Shown here: in pieces, positions 9,281 through 16,307 of the stretch | Layout: each line of letters starts with the position of its first letter | Numbering within the stretch: position 1 is the stretch's first letter | NCBI RefSeq assembly: GCF_018141405.1 | Contig: NZ_CP058648.1 | Location: forward strand, 3,064,502 to 3,128,501 | DNA: 64,000 nt | Direction of reading: 5' to 3' | Origin: Serpentinicella alkaliphila | GTDB taxonomy: Bacteria > Bacillota > Clostridia > Peptostreptococcales > Natronincolaceae | The notes under the pieces: model-generated | Database searches by the model: none | What the model was told of the DNA's origin: nothing | The model's input: the letters and a program-made list of their open reading frames with translations, nothing else | Translations under genes and position numbers: made by a program

Positions 9281-9787
9281 CTACGCCCCCAATATGCAAA
9301 ATGCAAGCATTGCACCTATTGATATAGCAACTCCATAGGGGAACATATATTTGTCTTCATCCCCAATAAATGAAATTATTTTAAACTTAGAGATAATCAT
9401 CAACTTAAGACCTAAGATTATATTTTTTAGTGTTCTAAACACTTTTTTTCTATAAACTAATATTGCTAATGCAATGATACCACCTGTAATTCCCGTTGCT
9501 AAAAAAGTATAGAATATGAACTTCGGTCCTTTTATTGCTCCTATTGTTGCTAATAGTTTTACATCTCCGGCACCAATACCACCATATATAAAAGGAATAA
9601 TTAGAAAAAAAAGGCCCATTAAAAAACCGAATCCACTGATTTTCAAGCCTATTAAACCATCTTTCCATATATTCATTCCTATACCTATAATTAATGCTGG
9701 TAGTAGTACTTTATTATATATTTTTCTTTCCTTTAGATCTGTAACAAAGCAGATTAAAAGAGTTACACCAACGATAATGTTTTCCAT
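9281..9787 (-). CDS. tadV: type IV prepilin peptidase (TadV/CpaA)
   Basis: A 168-residue integral membrane aspartyl protease of family A24, predicted to cleave the Flp, TadE and TadG leaders. The two catalytic aspartates are visible: CFVTDLKERKIYN near residue 17 and the GAGDVKLLATIG motif near residue 73. There are about six hydrophobic segments. It lacks the N-methylase domain of PilD, as expected for TadV. It follows flp after a hairpin and poly-T tract (9803-9836), so it may be transcribed at a lower level than the pilin. Confidence 0.93.
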   Translation of the reverse strand: MENIIVGVTLLICFVTDLKERKIYNKVLLPALIIGIGMNIWKDGLIGLKISGFGFLMGLFFLIIPFIYGGIGAGDVKLLATIGAIKGPKFIFYTFLATGITGGIIALAILVYRKKVFRTLKNIILGLKLMIISKFKIISFIGDEDKYMFPYGVAISIGAMLAFCILGA

Positions 9788-9802
9788 AATCTCACATCCT
9801 TT

Positions 9803-9836
9803 TTTAAAAAATAGGTCCTACTATTAAGTAGGACCT
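9803..9836 (-). terminator. intra-operon terminator/attenuator between flp and tadV
   Basis: A perfect 10-bp stem (AGGTCCTACT / AGTAGGACCT, 9813-9822 and 9827-9836) with an ATTA loop is followed on the minus strand by ATTTTTT. It lies just after the pilin gene and before the prepilin peptidase gene. Such leaky terminators raise the pilin-to-assembly-protein ratio; that role is inferred. Confidence 0.8.
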
Positions 9837-9849
9837 TTCTTTAATTATG

Positions 9850-10041
9850 CTAACTTTGACTTGGACTCGTTGCTTCATTAAGTTGTGGGTTATTAGTTAT
9901 ACTCTCAAAGATTTCAACTAATTTACCTCTAAAGGCTACTAATACAGTTATAAGTAGAACTGATACAATTCCAATTATTAATCCATATTCCGTCATACCT
10001 TGTCCTTCTTCTTCTTTCCATAACCTTTTTAATACGTTCAT
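9850..10041 (-). CDS. flp: Flp/Fap-type major pilin
   Basis: A 63-residue prepilin: MNVLKRLWKEEEGQGMTEYG. The motif GQGMTEYGLIIG is the canonical Flp processing site, with cleavage after the Gly and Glu/Tyr at positions 5 and 6 of the mature chain. A single hydrophobic helix (LIIGIVSVLLITVLVAF) follows, then a short Asn/Ser/Gln-rich tail. It is the first gene of the operon, directly downstream of the c-di-GMP riboswitch and its terminator, and is the main structural subunit of the pilus. Confidence 0.95.
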   Translation of the reverse strand: MNVLKRLWKEEEGQGMTEYGLIIGIVSVLLITVLVAFRGKLVEIFESITNNPQLNEATSPSQS

Positions 10042-10110
10042 TTTTCTTACCCCCTAATTTAATTTTTTGTTTAGACTACTGTTCTAGGAACAGCTGCTGG
10101 GGTACCTGTT

Positions 10111-10142
10111 AAAAAAAACCACTCATCCGTTGACGAGTGGGT
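10111..10142 (-). terminator. riboswitch expression-platform terminator
   Basis: On the minus strand a 9-bp stem with one G-U pair (CCACTCGTC / GATGAGTGG, loop AACG) is followed by eight T residues. It sits between the c-di-GMP aptamer and the flp gene, so it is the likely transcription-control hairpin of the riboswitch. Confidence 0.88.
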
Positions 10143-10169
10143 TATATTTTAGAAAACAGGATAAATATA

Positions 10170-10252
10170 TACCCTCGCAACTGGCTGGCATAGTGATTGT
10201 CACCTTAGCCCCTTTAGCTTTGCGTCACTACCTTTCGATAGCTTTGCCAAAA
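10170..10252 (-). promoter_or_regulatory. cyclic di-GMP-I (GEMM) riboswitch aptamer
   Basis: Read on the minus strand the segment has the GEMM-I core in order: GGCAAAGC, a short stem capped by GAAA (the tetraloop), then GACGCAAAGC (contains the conserved ligand-pocket bases and tetraloop receptor side), AAAGGGGCTAAGGT, and finally the second stem ending ATGCCAGCCAGTTGC. It is followed by an intrinsic terminator and the flp gene. C-di-GMP-I riboswitches bind c-di-GMP in the three-way junction. Whether ligand turns the Tad operon on or off cannot be settled from sequence. Confidence 0.9.
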
Positions 10253-10276
10253 TATTTTGTTTTACTTCTTGATATT

Positions 10277-10305
10277 ATTATATTCGACAGATTTCAAGGA
10301 GTAAA
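10277..10305 (-). promoter_or_regulatory. sigma-A-type promoter of the Tad operon
   Basis: On the minus strand TTTACT and TATAAT are separated by 17 bases, with the expected start site a few bases before the c-di-GMP aptamer. This fits a housekeeping promoter for the riboswitch-controlled operon. Confidence 0.7.
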
Positions 10306-10364
10306 TATTCCAATATTCCTAAATTATAATGAACAAATAGCACTAATATACTGGGCATATCGTA

Positions 10365-11138
10365 TTAATAGTATAAGGATTTTCTCCTACGCCTTTTAAC
10401 CATAGTAACAATTATAACAATAGCTAAAATACCACTCATTAACCAGCTAGGCCTTGAAATAATTGGAATCGTAAGAAATCTATATGCTATTCCGAAAAAT
10501 GCCCAAATAAATACTAGGCTAAATAATATGTCTTTATAAATTAATGTTACTATTGCAGATATTAATGTTGCCAAACTCAGCATTATAATAGTCCAGTATT
10601 CTAGGCTCATTCCAAACCTATTCCAATTCAATGAATACAACATAATATTAAAATTAGAAATTGCTGCTACACATATCCAAGCCAAATATATTATAAAAGG
10701 ATATTTAACTAATATTTTATCTTCAAAGTATGCTCGTAAATTTGGTTGGTTTATGTTAGAATAAATTACAGTTAATACTAAAATAAGTGCTACTAAAGTA
10801 AAAAAAGAAAGTACAAAATATTCATAGTGCCAAAAAAATAGCCAAGCTATATTTAATACTGAACTTAAAGCAAACCAATAACTAACTAAATTAATAAACG
10901 GGTTTTTTCTTTGTGATTTAAGCATTTGAAAAATTGTAAAACAAAAAAGCAATGCATAAATCAATATCCAAATATAAAATACATATGGAGCAGGTATAAA
11001 ATAGATTGGAAACCTTTCTGCTATTTCACCAGTGGTCCGATTGTTTAAAGGTAAATAATTTGCTAAACCATTGGCTATTAATAGTAATATGAAAGTAATC
11101 ATATTAACATAGGCTCTTGTTTTATTATATCTCAACAT
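10365..11138 (-). CDS. TspO/MBR-related tryptophan-rich membrane protein
   Basis: A 257-residue membrane protein with about seven hydrophobic segments and many Trp and Tyr residues. It resembles the larger bacterial relatives of the TspO/MBR (tryptophan-rich sensory protein) family: NGLANYLPLNNRTTGEI near the N-terminus, PAPYVFYIWILIYALLF, LSSVLNIAWLFFWHYE and IYLAWICVAAISN. The typical family proteins are about 160 residues with five helices, so this is the long form. It lies upstream of, and in the same direction as, the Tad operon, but the Tad operon has its own promoter. A role in tetrapyrrole or stress sensing is only a family-level guess. Confidence 0.7.
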   Translation of the reverse strand: MLRYNKTRAYVNMITFILLLIANGLANYLPLNNRTTGEIAERFPIYFIPAPYVFYIWILIYALLFCFTIFQMLKSQRKNPFINLVSYWFALSSVLNIAWLFFWHYEYFVLSFFTLVALILVLTVIYSNINQPNLRAYFEDKILVKYPFIIYLAWICVAAISNFNIMLYSLNWNRFGMSLEYWTIIMLSLATLISAIVTLIYKDILFSLVFIWAFFGIAYRFLTIPIISRPSWLMSGILAIVIIVTMVKRRRRKSLYY

Positions 11139-11216
11139 ACAATTACTCCTTTCTCATAATTTATTTTGCCCCAATATTTGATTTTGAATAATTTTTTTAT
11201 CGATTATAATTATTTT

Positions 11217-11249
11217 GTTAGGGTATTTACTAAATAAAAATACCCCAAC
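11217..11249. repeat. inverted repeat between divergent genes
   Basis: GTTAGGGTATTT and AAATACCCCAAC form a 12-bp stem with one mismatch in the 176-base gap between the TspO-like gene and speD. There is no T-run directly after it on either strand, so it may be an operator or leader structure rather than a terminator. Confidence 0.4.
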
Positions 11250-11314
11250 AAACAAATAATAAATTATAATATATTAAATATTTTGCTTAATAATTATGAA
11301 TTGAGGTGCTTAGA

Positions 11315-12133
11315 TTGAAAATAAAAACGATTAAAAAATTAAAGCTATATGGTTTTAATAATTTAACTAAAACCCTAAGCTTTAATATTTATGACATCTG
11401 CTATGCTAGAACAGAGGAAGACAGAAAAGGCTATATAGAATATATTGATGAACAATATAATGCTGAGAGACTTACTAATATCCTTACTAATGTTGCAAAC
11501 ATTATCGGAGCTAATGTTCTAAATATCGCTAAACAAGATTATGATCCTCAAGGAGCCAGTGTAACAATTTTAGTCTCTGAAGGGGAGATTCATCCTAAAG
11601 ATGCTGAACATTTTGATGATAATGAGTCTCCTGGACCACTACCTGAATCAGTTGTAGGTCACTTGGATAAAAGTCATATCACCGTTCATACTTATCCTGA
11701 GAGTGACCCAGATAAAGGTATTAGTACATTTAGAGCTGATATTGATGTATCCACCTGTGGAAAGATTTCTCCATTGAAGGCTTTAAATTATCTTATTCAC
11801 AGCTTTGATTCAGATATCATTACTATTGATTATAGAGTCAGAGGCTTTACACGTGACATTACAGGAAAAAAATATTTTATTGATCACAAAATAAACTCTA
11901 TTCAGAACTATATAGCATCCGAGACTAAAGAACTTTACCATATGATAGATGTGAATATTTATCAGGAGAATATTTTCCATACAAAAATGATACTTAAACA
12001 ATTCGAGCTTGATAACTATTTATTTGGTGTATCTAAGAAGGAGCTTATACCTAAGGAAAGAAAACGAATAAAACAAAGATTAAAACACGAAATGACTGAA
12101 ATATTCTACGGTAGAAATATACCAAAAGTTTGA
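11315..12133 (+). CDS. speD: S-adenosylmethionine decarboxylase proenzyme, long SpeD type
   Basis: About 272 residues, the length of the Escherichia coli-type (class 1A) enzyme. It makes decarboxylated S-adenosylmethionine for spermidine synthesis. The proenzyme self-cleaves to create an N-terminal pyruvoyl group from Ser in [15 protein letters not shown]; the cleavage is between Lys and Ser. Other strongly conserved parts are [54 protein letters not shown] and the C-terminal [12 protein letters not shown] start it at TTG 11315 because GAGGTG (11303-11308) overlaps the in-frame GTG at 11306 and is six bases from the TTG. No spermidine synthase gene is adjacent. Confidence 0.94.
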   Translation: MKIKTIKKLKLYGFNNLTKTLSFNIYDICYARTEEDRKGYIEYIDEQYNAERLTNILTNVANIIGANVLNIAKQDYDPQGASVTILVSEGEIHPKDAEHFDDNESPGPLPESVVGHLDKSHITVHTYPESDPDKGISTFRADIDVSTCGKISPLKALNYLIHSFDSDIITIDYRVRGFTRDITGKKYFIDHKINSIQNYIASETKELYHMIDVNIYQENIFHTKMILKQFELDNYLFGVSKKELIPKERKRIKQRLKHEMTEIFYGRNIPKV

Positions 12134-12161
12134 AGAGGTGATAATTCACCTCTTCCTTTTT
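12132..12161. terminator. speD terminator (bidirectional)
   Basis: GAAGAGGTGA and TCACCTCTTC form a perfect 10-bp stem with a TAAT loop, followed by CTTTTTT on the plus strand. It lies between convergent speD and the lipoprotein gene. Confidence 0.9.
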
Positions 12162-12673
12162 TATTGTTCTAATTTAAATGAATTAATAATTGCTTCATAT
12201 ATTTCACCTTCAATATCAGGTAATGCTCCATAAAACTCATACATCATATTACCGTCATAAAAAATTGTTGTTTTAAGCAAACGTGTTATTCCATCTTTAT
12301 CTGACTGAACTGTATACTCATAAATTGTTATGTCATTTAGTTTATCAACTCTTACAGGCTCAAACAAACTATTGCTTGCTTCCTTTGAAGATAATTTTAT
12401 TTCAATATCATTATCAATCCAATCAAATAAATCCAATAGTTCTTTTCTTTCACTACTAAATTGTATTATCTGTCCTGTGGATGTTTCTTGAATAAAAGAG
12501 TCCTCTACCCTATCCCAAGTGGATGGATATAAAATTGACCATCCATTAGCAGCCATGTACTTCTTATTATTACTATTTGTTTCCTCTGCATATCTGCATC
12601 CTAAAACATTAGAAAATATAATAAATACAAATATAATAAAAAATGCCTTTTTTATTATCCACACCCCCTCCAC
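12161..12673 (-). CDS. predicted lipoprotein of unknown function
   Basis: About 165-170 residues with a lipoprotein signal: a short basic start (KKAFFIIFVFIIFSNVLGC), a hydrophobic core and the lipobox NVLGC, giving a lipid-anchored Cys near residue 26. The mature part includes GWSILYPSTWDRVEDSF, typical of PsbP/DUF1795-like surface lipoproteins, and ends IYEAIINSFKLE, a pattern common in that group. The start is unclear: the ribosome-binding site GGAGGGGG overlaps the GTG codons at 12673 and 12664, and the best-spaced codons are ATA. The gene reads toward speD and ends at their shared terminator. Confidence 0.7.
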   Translation of the reverse strand: MEGVWIIKKAFFIIFVFIIFSNVLGCRYAEETNSNNKKYMAANGWSILYPSTWDRVEDSFIQETSTGQIIQFSSERKELLDLFDWIDNDIEIKLSSKEASNSLFEPVRVDKLNDITIYEYTVQSDKDGITRLLKTTIFYDGNMMYEFYGALPDIEGEIYEAIINSFKLEQ

Positions 12674-12750
12674 AATTATTTATTTTAATAATATATTCGT
12701 GTCCAATAAATATATTATTAATAAACTTATCTTTGTAGCGGAATTTTGTA

Positions 12751-12777
12751 AAAAAGCTGATATACTATCAGCTTTTT
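12751..12777. terminator. spoVA operon terminator
   Basis: A perfect 12-bp palindromic stem (AAAAAGCTGATA / TATCAGCTTTTT, loop TAC) followed by T residues on the minus strand, just after the last DUF1657 gene of the spoVA operon. Confidence 0.9.
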
Positions 12778-12780
12778 TAT

Positions 12781-12987
12781 TTATTGTTGCTTATATTGTG
12801 GCTCCTGACTTTGGATATATTTATTTCTCTGTTCTAATGTTTGAAGTGCATTATCTAAACTTTGAGCAATTGATTGAAAATCTTGCTTTGCTTTTTTATC
12901 TTCAGTTTGAAGAGCAAAAGTTTTAAGAGATGCAGATGCACTTTGAATCCCAGCCATTACCTGCTGCATTTGAGTTCCTACTGTCAC
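12781..12987 (-). CDS. DUF1657 family protein
   Basis: A 68-residue helical protein starting MTVGTQMQQVMAGIQSASAS and ending SQEPQYKQQ, the pattern of the DUF1657 family. These small soluble proteins occur with extra copies of spoVA operons and are made in spores. It is the last gene of the operon, 25 bases after spoVAEb, and resembles the first gene (15747-15953). The family is linked in bacilli to the spoVA-2mob region; the molecular role is unknown. Confidence 0.88.
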   Translation of the reverse strand: MTVGTQMQQVMAGIQSASASLKTFALQTEDKKAKQDFQSIAQSLDNALQTLEQRNKYIQSQEPQYKQQ

Positions 12988-13012
12988 TTAATCACCTCCT
13001 TCGTATATATAC

Positions 13013-13366
13013 TTAACCTTTTGGCCTAAAAAATAAGGCTACAAGAAAACCAAAGATAATTGCTGATGATATTCCAGCACTTGTAACTTCAAAGATCCCT
13101 GTCAAAATCCCTACAATACCGGATTTTTGTGATTCAGCAAAAGCCCCTTTAACTAAAGCATTTCCAAAACTACTAATTGGTACTGAAGCTCCGGCACCCG
13201 CAAACTTAATAAGGGGCTCATATAATCCTAACCCTCCTAGTATCGCCCCTACAACAACTAAACTAACTGTAGTGTGGGCTGGAGTTAACCTTAATACATC
13301 TATCATTAATTGTCCTATTACACAAATACCGCCACCAACTATAAATGCCCAAATAAACTTTTCCAA
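13013..13366 (-). CDS. spoVAEB: SpoVAEb, stage V sporulation protein AE
   Basis: A 117-residue membrane protein with four hydrophobic segments and the typical SpoVAE sequence: FIVGGGICVIGQLMIDVL at the start, VVVGAILGGLGLYEPLIKFAGAGASVPISSFGNAL in the middle and GILTGIFEVTSAGISSAIIFGF near the end. It forms part of the inner-membrane channel that moves dipicolinic acid into the forespore and releases it at germination. It lies 13 bases after spoVAD. Confidence 0.94.
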   Translation of the reverse strand: MEKFIWAFIVGGGICVIGQLMIDVLRLTPAHTTVSLVVVGAILGGLGLYEPLIKFAGAGASVPISSFGNALVKGAFAESQKSGIVGILTGIFEVTSAGISSAIIFGFLVALFFRPKG

Positions 13367-13379
13367 AATACCACCTCTT

Positions 13380-14381
13380 CTACATTTCTATTGATACAGC
13401 ATGGGCAACACAAGGAATACTCTCTTTTTGTTGATATGATAATGGAGATAGTAAAGCCCCTGTAGCTACTACTAAAATTTTCTTTAATTCTCCACTATTC
13501 ATACGATTCATAAAATGTCCATATGTTACAGTAGCAGAACATGCACATCCACTTCCACCTGCTATCACTGGCTGATCTTTTTTATAAATCATAAGCCCAC
13601 AATCCACCAGTATTTTCTCTGGTATTATTACTCCATGCTCTTTTAATAAATCCGCAGCTATTTGATGTCCAACCAATCCTAAATCACCAGTTGCTATTAA
13701 ATCATAATAATCTGGCTCTATATTTAAATCTCGGAAATGGGCTTCTATAGTCTCCACAGCTGCTGGTGCCATGGCTGCACCCATGTTAAATGGATCTGAC
13801 AGTCCCATATCAATAACTCTTCCAATAGTAGCTGAAGTAACTCTGGGCCCTTTTCCTTCCTTTGCAACTACAGATGCACCTGCACCAGTCACTGTCCACT
13901 GAGAAGTTGGTGGTTTTTGTGCACCATACTCAGTTGGATATCTAAATTGTTTCTCTACAGAAGAGTTATGGCTACTGGCACTTGCTACTACATAATTTGC
14001 TGCTCCACTATTTACTAATTGGGCTGCTAATGCTAAACCTTGCATTGAACTAGAGCATGCACCAAATATCCCTAAGAATGGAATTCCTAATGTTCTAGCA
14101 GCAAAGCTACTAGATATTATTTGATTCATTAAGTCTCCACTTAGTAAAAACTGTATGTCTTCCTTTTTTAGGTTTGCTTTATCTATTGCCTTTTGACATG
14201 CTTGTTCTAACATAACTTTTTCTGCCTTTTCAAAGCTATCCTGCCCAACCCATATATCTTGATGAAGTATATCAAAATCTTCACTTAATGCACCCTCTGC
14301 TTCAAAAGGTCCGCCTACAGCAGAAGAAGAAATAATTATAGGTTTATTTTGAAATATCCAAGATTGATGTCCTTTAAGCAT
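13380..14381 (-). CDS. spoVAD: SpoVAD, stage V sporulation protein AD
   Basis: A 333-residue thiolase-fold protein that binds dipicolinic acid. Features of the family are ILHQDIWVGQDSFEKAEKVM near the N-terminus, FLGIFGACSSSMQGLALAA (the position of the thiolase nucleophile), VVASASSHNSSVEKQFRYPTEYG, DLGLVGHQIAADLLKEHG and GSGCACSATVTYGH. It is a soluble, peripheral part of the SpoVA complex at the spore inner membrane. It directly follows spoVAC (stop and start are adjacent), the normal order. Confidence 0.96.
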   Translation of the reverse strand: MLKGHQSWIFQNKPIIISSSAVGGPFEAEGALSEDFDILHQDIWVGQDSFEKAEKVMLEQACQKAIDKANLKKEDIQFLLSGDLMNQIISSSFAARTLGIPFLGIFGACSSSMQGLALAAQLVNSGAANYVVASASSHNSSVEKQFRYPTEYGAQKPPTSQWTVTGAGASVVAKEGKGPRVTSATIGRVIDMGLSDPFNMGAAMAPAAVETIEAHFRDLNIEPDYYDLIATGDLGLVGHQIAADLLKEHGVIIPEKILVDCGLMIYKKDQPVIAGGSGCACSATVTYGHFMNRMNSGELKKILVVATGALLSPLSYQQKESIPCVAHAVSIEM

Positions 14382-14861
14382 CTACATACCACCTAACCAT
14401 TCAAGTGTAATTTTAATTAAACCTATTACAAAAGCAGAAAATACACCATAAGTAATAACTGGACCTGCAATTTTGAACATATTTCCACCTACGCCTAATA
14501 CGTAACCCTCGCTTCGATGTTCCATAGCAGCTGACGCTACAGTATTAGCAAAACCAGTAACTGGAATTATTGTTCCACCACCAGCAAACTGAGCAATATG
14601 ATCATATACTCCTAATCCTGTAAGTAAAGCAGATATCATAATTAGTACTGCGACTGTTGGATTTGAAGCTGTAACTTCATCAAACTCAAAATATGTCATA
14701 AACATCCATTGAAGGAACTGTCCAAAGGTGCATATAAGACCCCCAACTAAAAATGCTTTACAACAGTTTAAAAAAACTGATCTTTTTGGCTCTCTTTGTT
14801 TAGCAAAATCCTGATATTTTTGTTGCGTTGGAGTCAACTTTTTCTTCTTATTACTAGACAT
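14382..14861 (-). CDS. spoVAC: SpoVAC, stage V sporulation protein AC
   Basis: A 159-residue membrane protein. After a basic, Lys-rich cytoplasmic start come the SpoVAC segments CCKAFLVGGLICTFGQFLQ, LLTGLGVYDHIAQFAGGGTIIPVTGFANT and AAMEHRSEGYVLGVGGNMFKIAGPVI. SpoVAC has been described as a mechanosensitive channel component of the dipicolinic acid transporter. It is 11 bases downstream of the DUF421/DUF1657 gene and just upstream of spoVAD. Confidence 0.95.
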   Translation of the reverse strand: MSSNKKKKLTPTQQKYQDFAKQREPKRSVFLNCCKAFLVGGLICTFGQFLQWMFMTYFEFDEVTASNPTVAVLIMISALLTGLGVYDHIAQFAGGGTIIPVTGFANTVASAAMEHRSEGYVLGVGGNMFKIAGPVITYGVFSAFVIGLIKITLEWLGGM

Positions 14862-14872
14862 ATCCTCACCCT

Positions 14873-15733
14873 CTATCTCATTAAATATGGTTCTAACTTT
14901 CTTATTATCATTTCAAGTTTTTGCACGTTTCTGTTATACATCTGTTTAGCATCGTCATCTTGTGTTTCTAAAGCAAAAGTAGTTAGATTGGCCTGAGATT
15001 TCTCTAAGCTTGCAAATAACATTTCCCTTACAGATGGCTGAGGCAATTGAATTTTATCATCAAATAAATCTAAATATAAATCCCCCGAAGAGTCTACTTG
15101 ACCAATAAATACATTATCTAACGAAACCCCAATCGATTCTAACTGATTCATTAACCAATTACTATTTAATCCAATATTACTTAAGGATTCATTAATTACA
15201 TTTCCATCTAGAATAACTGTTTGTGGTGAAGTTTGAGGGTTTACTTTTACACCTAAGTGAGCTGGAGTGATCGGCATATTATCTGGTTTTAATAATATAT
15301 TAATTTCACCACTCGGCTCCATCATCGCAAACTCAACATTCATTAAACTAAATACTTCTTTTGACCTAAGCTCTTTCAGTAAATCCTCACCAGTTAGCCT
15401 AGCAAGTTTTAAATTATCTTCTAGTACCTTTCCATTTTTAACTAGAATAAGCTCTCTGCCATTTATCCAATTAGATGCTAATTTACTTTTAAGACTTAGG
15501 AAATCAAGAACTATAGGAAGAAGCACCCATACAGATAAAGCAACTACTCCAATAGCAATATCATTAATAATATTAACCGATATAAGAGCTGCAATTATCG
15601 CTATAACCACGTAATTAATAAAATTAAATGCGGTCATTCTACCTACATTTTTTTTACTAACGACTCGTGCTAATATAAATACAGTAAAAAAAAGAATGAC
15701 AGACCTTAGTAAAATTTCTATCCAGTTTATCAT
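14873..15733 (-). CDS. DUF421 (YetF-like) membrane protein with C-terminal DUF1657-like tail
   Basis: A 286-residue protein. Three transmembrane helices lie in the first 80 residues (SVILFFTVFILARVVSKKN, FNFINYVVIAIIAALISVN, IAIGVVALSVWVLLPIVLDF), followed by the cytoplasmic DUF421 domain (ELILVKNGKVLEDNLKLARLTGEDLL, VFSLMNVEFAMMEPSGEI). The last 50 residues (MLFASLEKSQANLTTFALET, then a helix ending KLEPYL) resemble DUF1657, so the gene looks like a DUF421-DUF1657 fusion. YetF-like proteins of this kind occur in spoVA-2mob operons of heat-resistant bacilli. It lies between the first DUF1657 gene and spoVAC. Confidence 0.85.
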   Translation of the reverse strand: MINWIEILLRSVILFFTVFILARVVSKKNVGRMTAFNFINYVVIAIIAALISVNIINDIAIGVVALSVWVLLPIVLDFLSLKSKLASNWINGRELILVKNGKVLEDNLKLARLTGEDLLKELRSKEVFSLMNVEFAMMEPSGEINILLKPDNMPITPAHLGVKVNPQTSPQTVILDGNVINESLSNIGLNSNWLMNQLESIGVSLDNVFIGQVDSSGDLYLDLFDDKIQLPQPSVREMLFASLEKSQANLTTFALETQDDDAKQMYNRNVQKLEMIIRKLEPYLMR

Positions 15734-15746
15734 ATGATTACCTCAC

Positions 15747-15953
15747 TTAAAATCCTTTGTATTGTGGTTCTTCAAACTCCAAAACTTTTAACCTTTTTTC
15801 TAAATCTAAAATAATTTCATCCAGTAATTTTGAGGCTTCCATATATGTATCCTTTGATTCTTTTGGGCCTGACTGAATGGAATAAAGTTTCAATGTAGCA
15901 TTGGTCCCCTTTAAATCAGCAATTGTTTTCTTTACCTTCATACCTACAGTCAT
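15747..15953 (-). CDS. DUF1657 family protein
   Basis: A 68-residue protein (MTVGMKVKKTIADLKGTNAT at the start, EFEEPQYKGF at the end), paralogous to the last gene of the operon. It is the first gene of the spoVA operon, with a TTGGAGGAAG ribosome-binding site. The upstream region is very AT-rich. A sigma-G promoter would be expected, but I could not point to a convincing one. Confidence 0.87.
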   Translation of the reverse strand: MTVGMKVKKTIADLKGTNATLKLYSIQSGPKESKDTYMEASKLLDEIILDLEKRLKVLEFEEPQYKGF

Positions 15954-16111
15954 AAATCTTCCTCCAAAATTGTTATTTCTACTCTTATATTTTTTATTTT
16001 TATATGTTTATTTATTCGTTATTTGCATGTTTATTTTAGTAAGCAGTATTCTTTTTCTCTTTTTTATTTATATATTGGTAATAGTAAATTTAAAAAGTTA
16101 CAATAAAAAAA

Positions 16112-16297
16112 GACCACATAAAAATGGAGGCCACTGAAAAAGTGCTTAAATAAAATTTATAAAATGAATGCAAAAAAACAGAGCTCTCAGAATCGCTTCT
16201 AAGGCTCTTTTTTCATCATTATATAAATATTTGACTACCAAAAAACACTATAAAAATTTAAAAAGTTACTTTTTCAGTAGCCTCTAAAAATGTAGTC
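16112..16297. mobile_element. MITE-like element with terminal inverted repeats
   Basis: A 186-base non-coding segment bounded by imperfect inverted repeats. The inner, best part is GAGGCCACTGAAAAAGT (16127-16143) against the complement of 16268-16284 (16 of 17 match); the outer part GACCACAT / ATGTAGTC also pairs. Between them lies a terminator-like hairpin (AGAGC..., 16180-16206) with a T6 run. The ends resemble those I associate with IS1182-type elements in Clostridia. With no gene inside, a non-autonomous remnant is the simplest reading. The 354-base gap 15954-16307 contains nothing else I recognise. Confidence 0.55.
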
Positions 16298-16307
16298 TCT
16301 AATATAT

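Noticed and set aside
10130-10399. An 89-codon plus-strand frame
   Set aside because: It lies across the c-di-GMP riboswitch and promoter on the opposite strand, has no ribosome-binding site and no family similarity.
12519-12926. A 135-codon plus-strand frame
   Set aside because: It overlaps the lipoprotein gene, the spoVA terminator and a DUF1657 gene on the minus strand and has no motif or ribosome-binding site.
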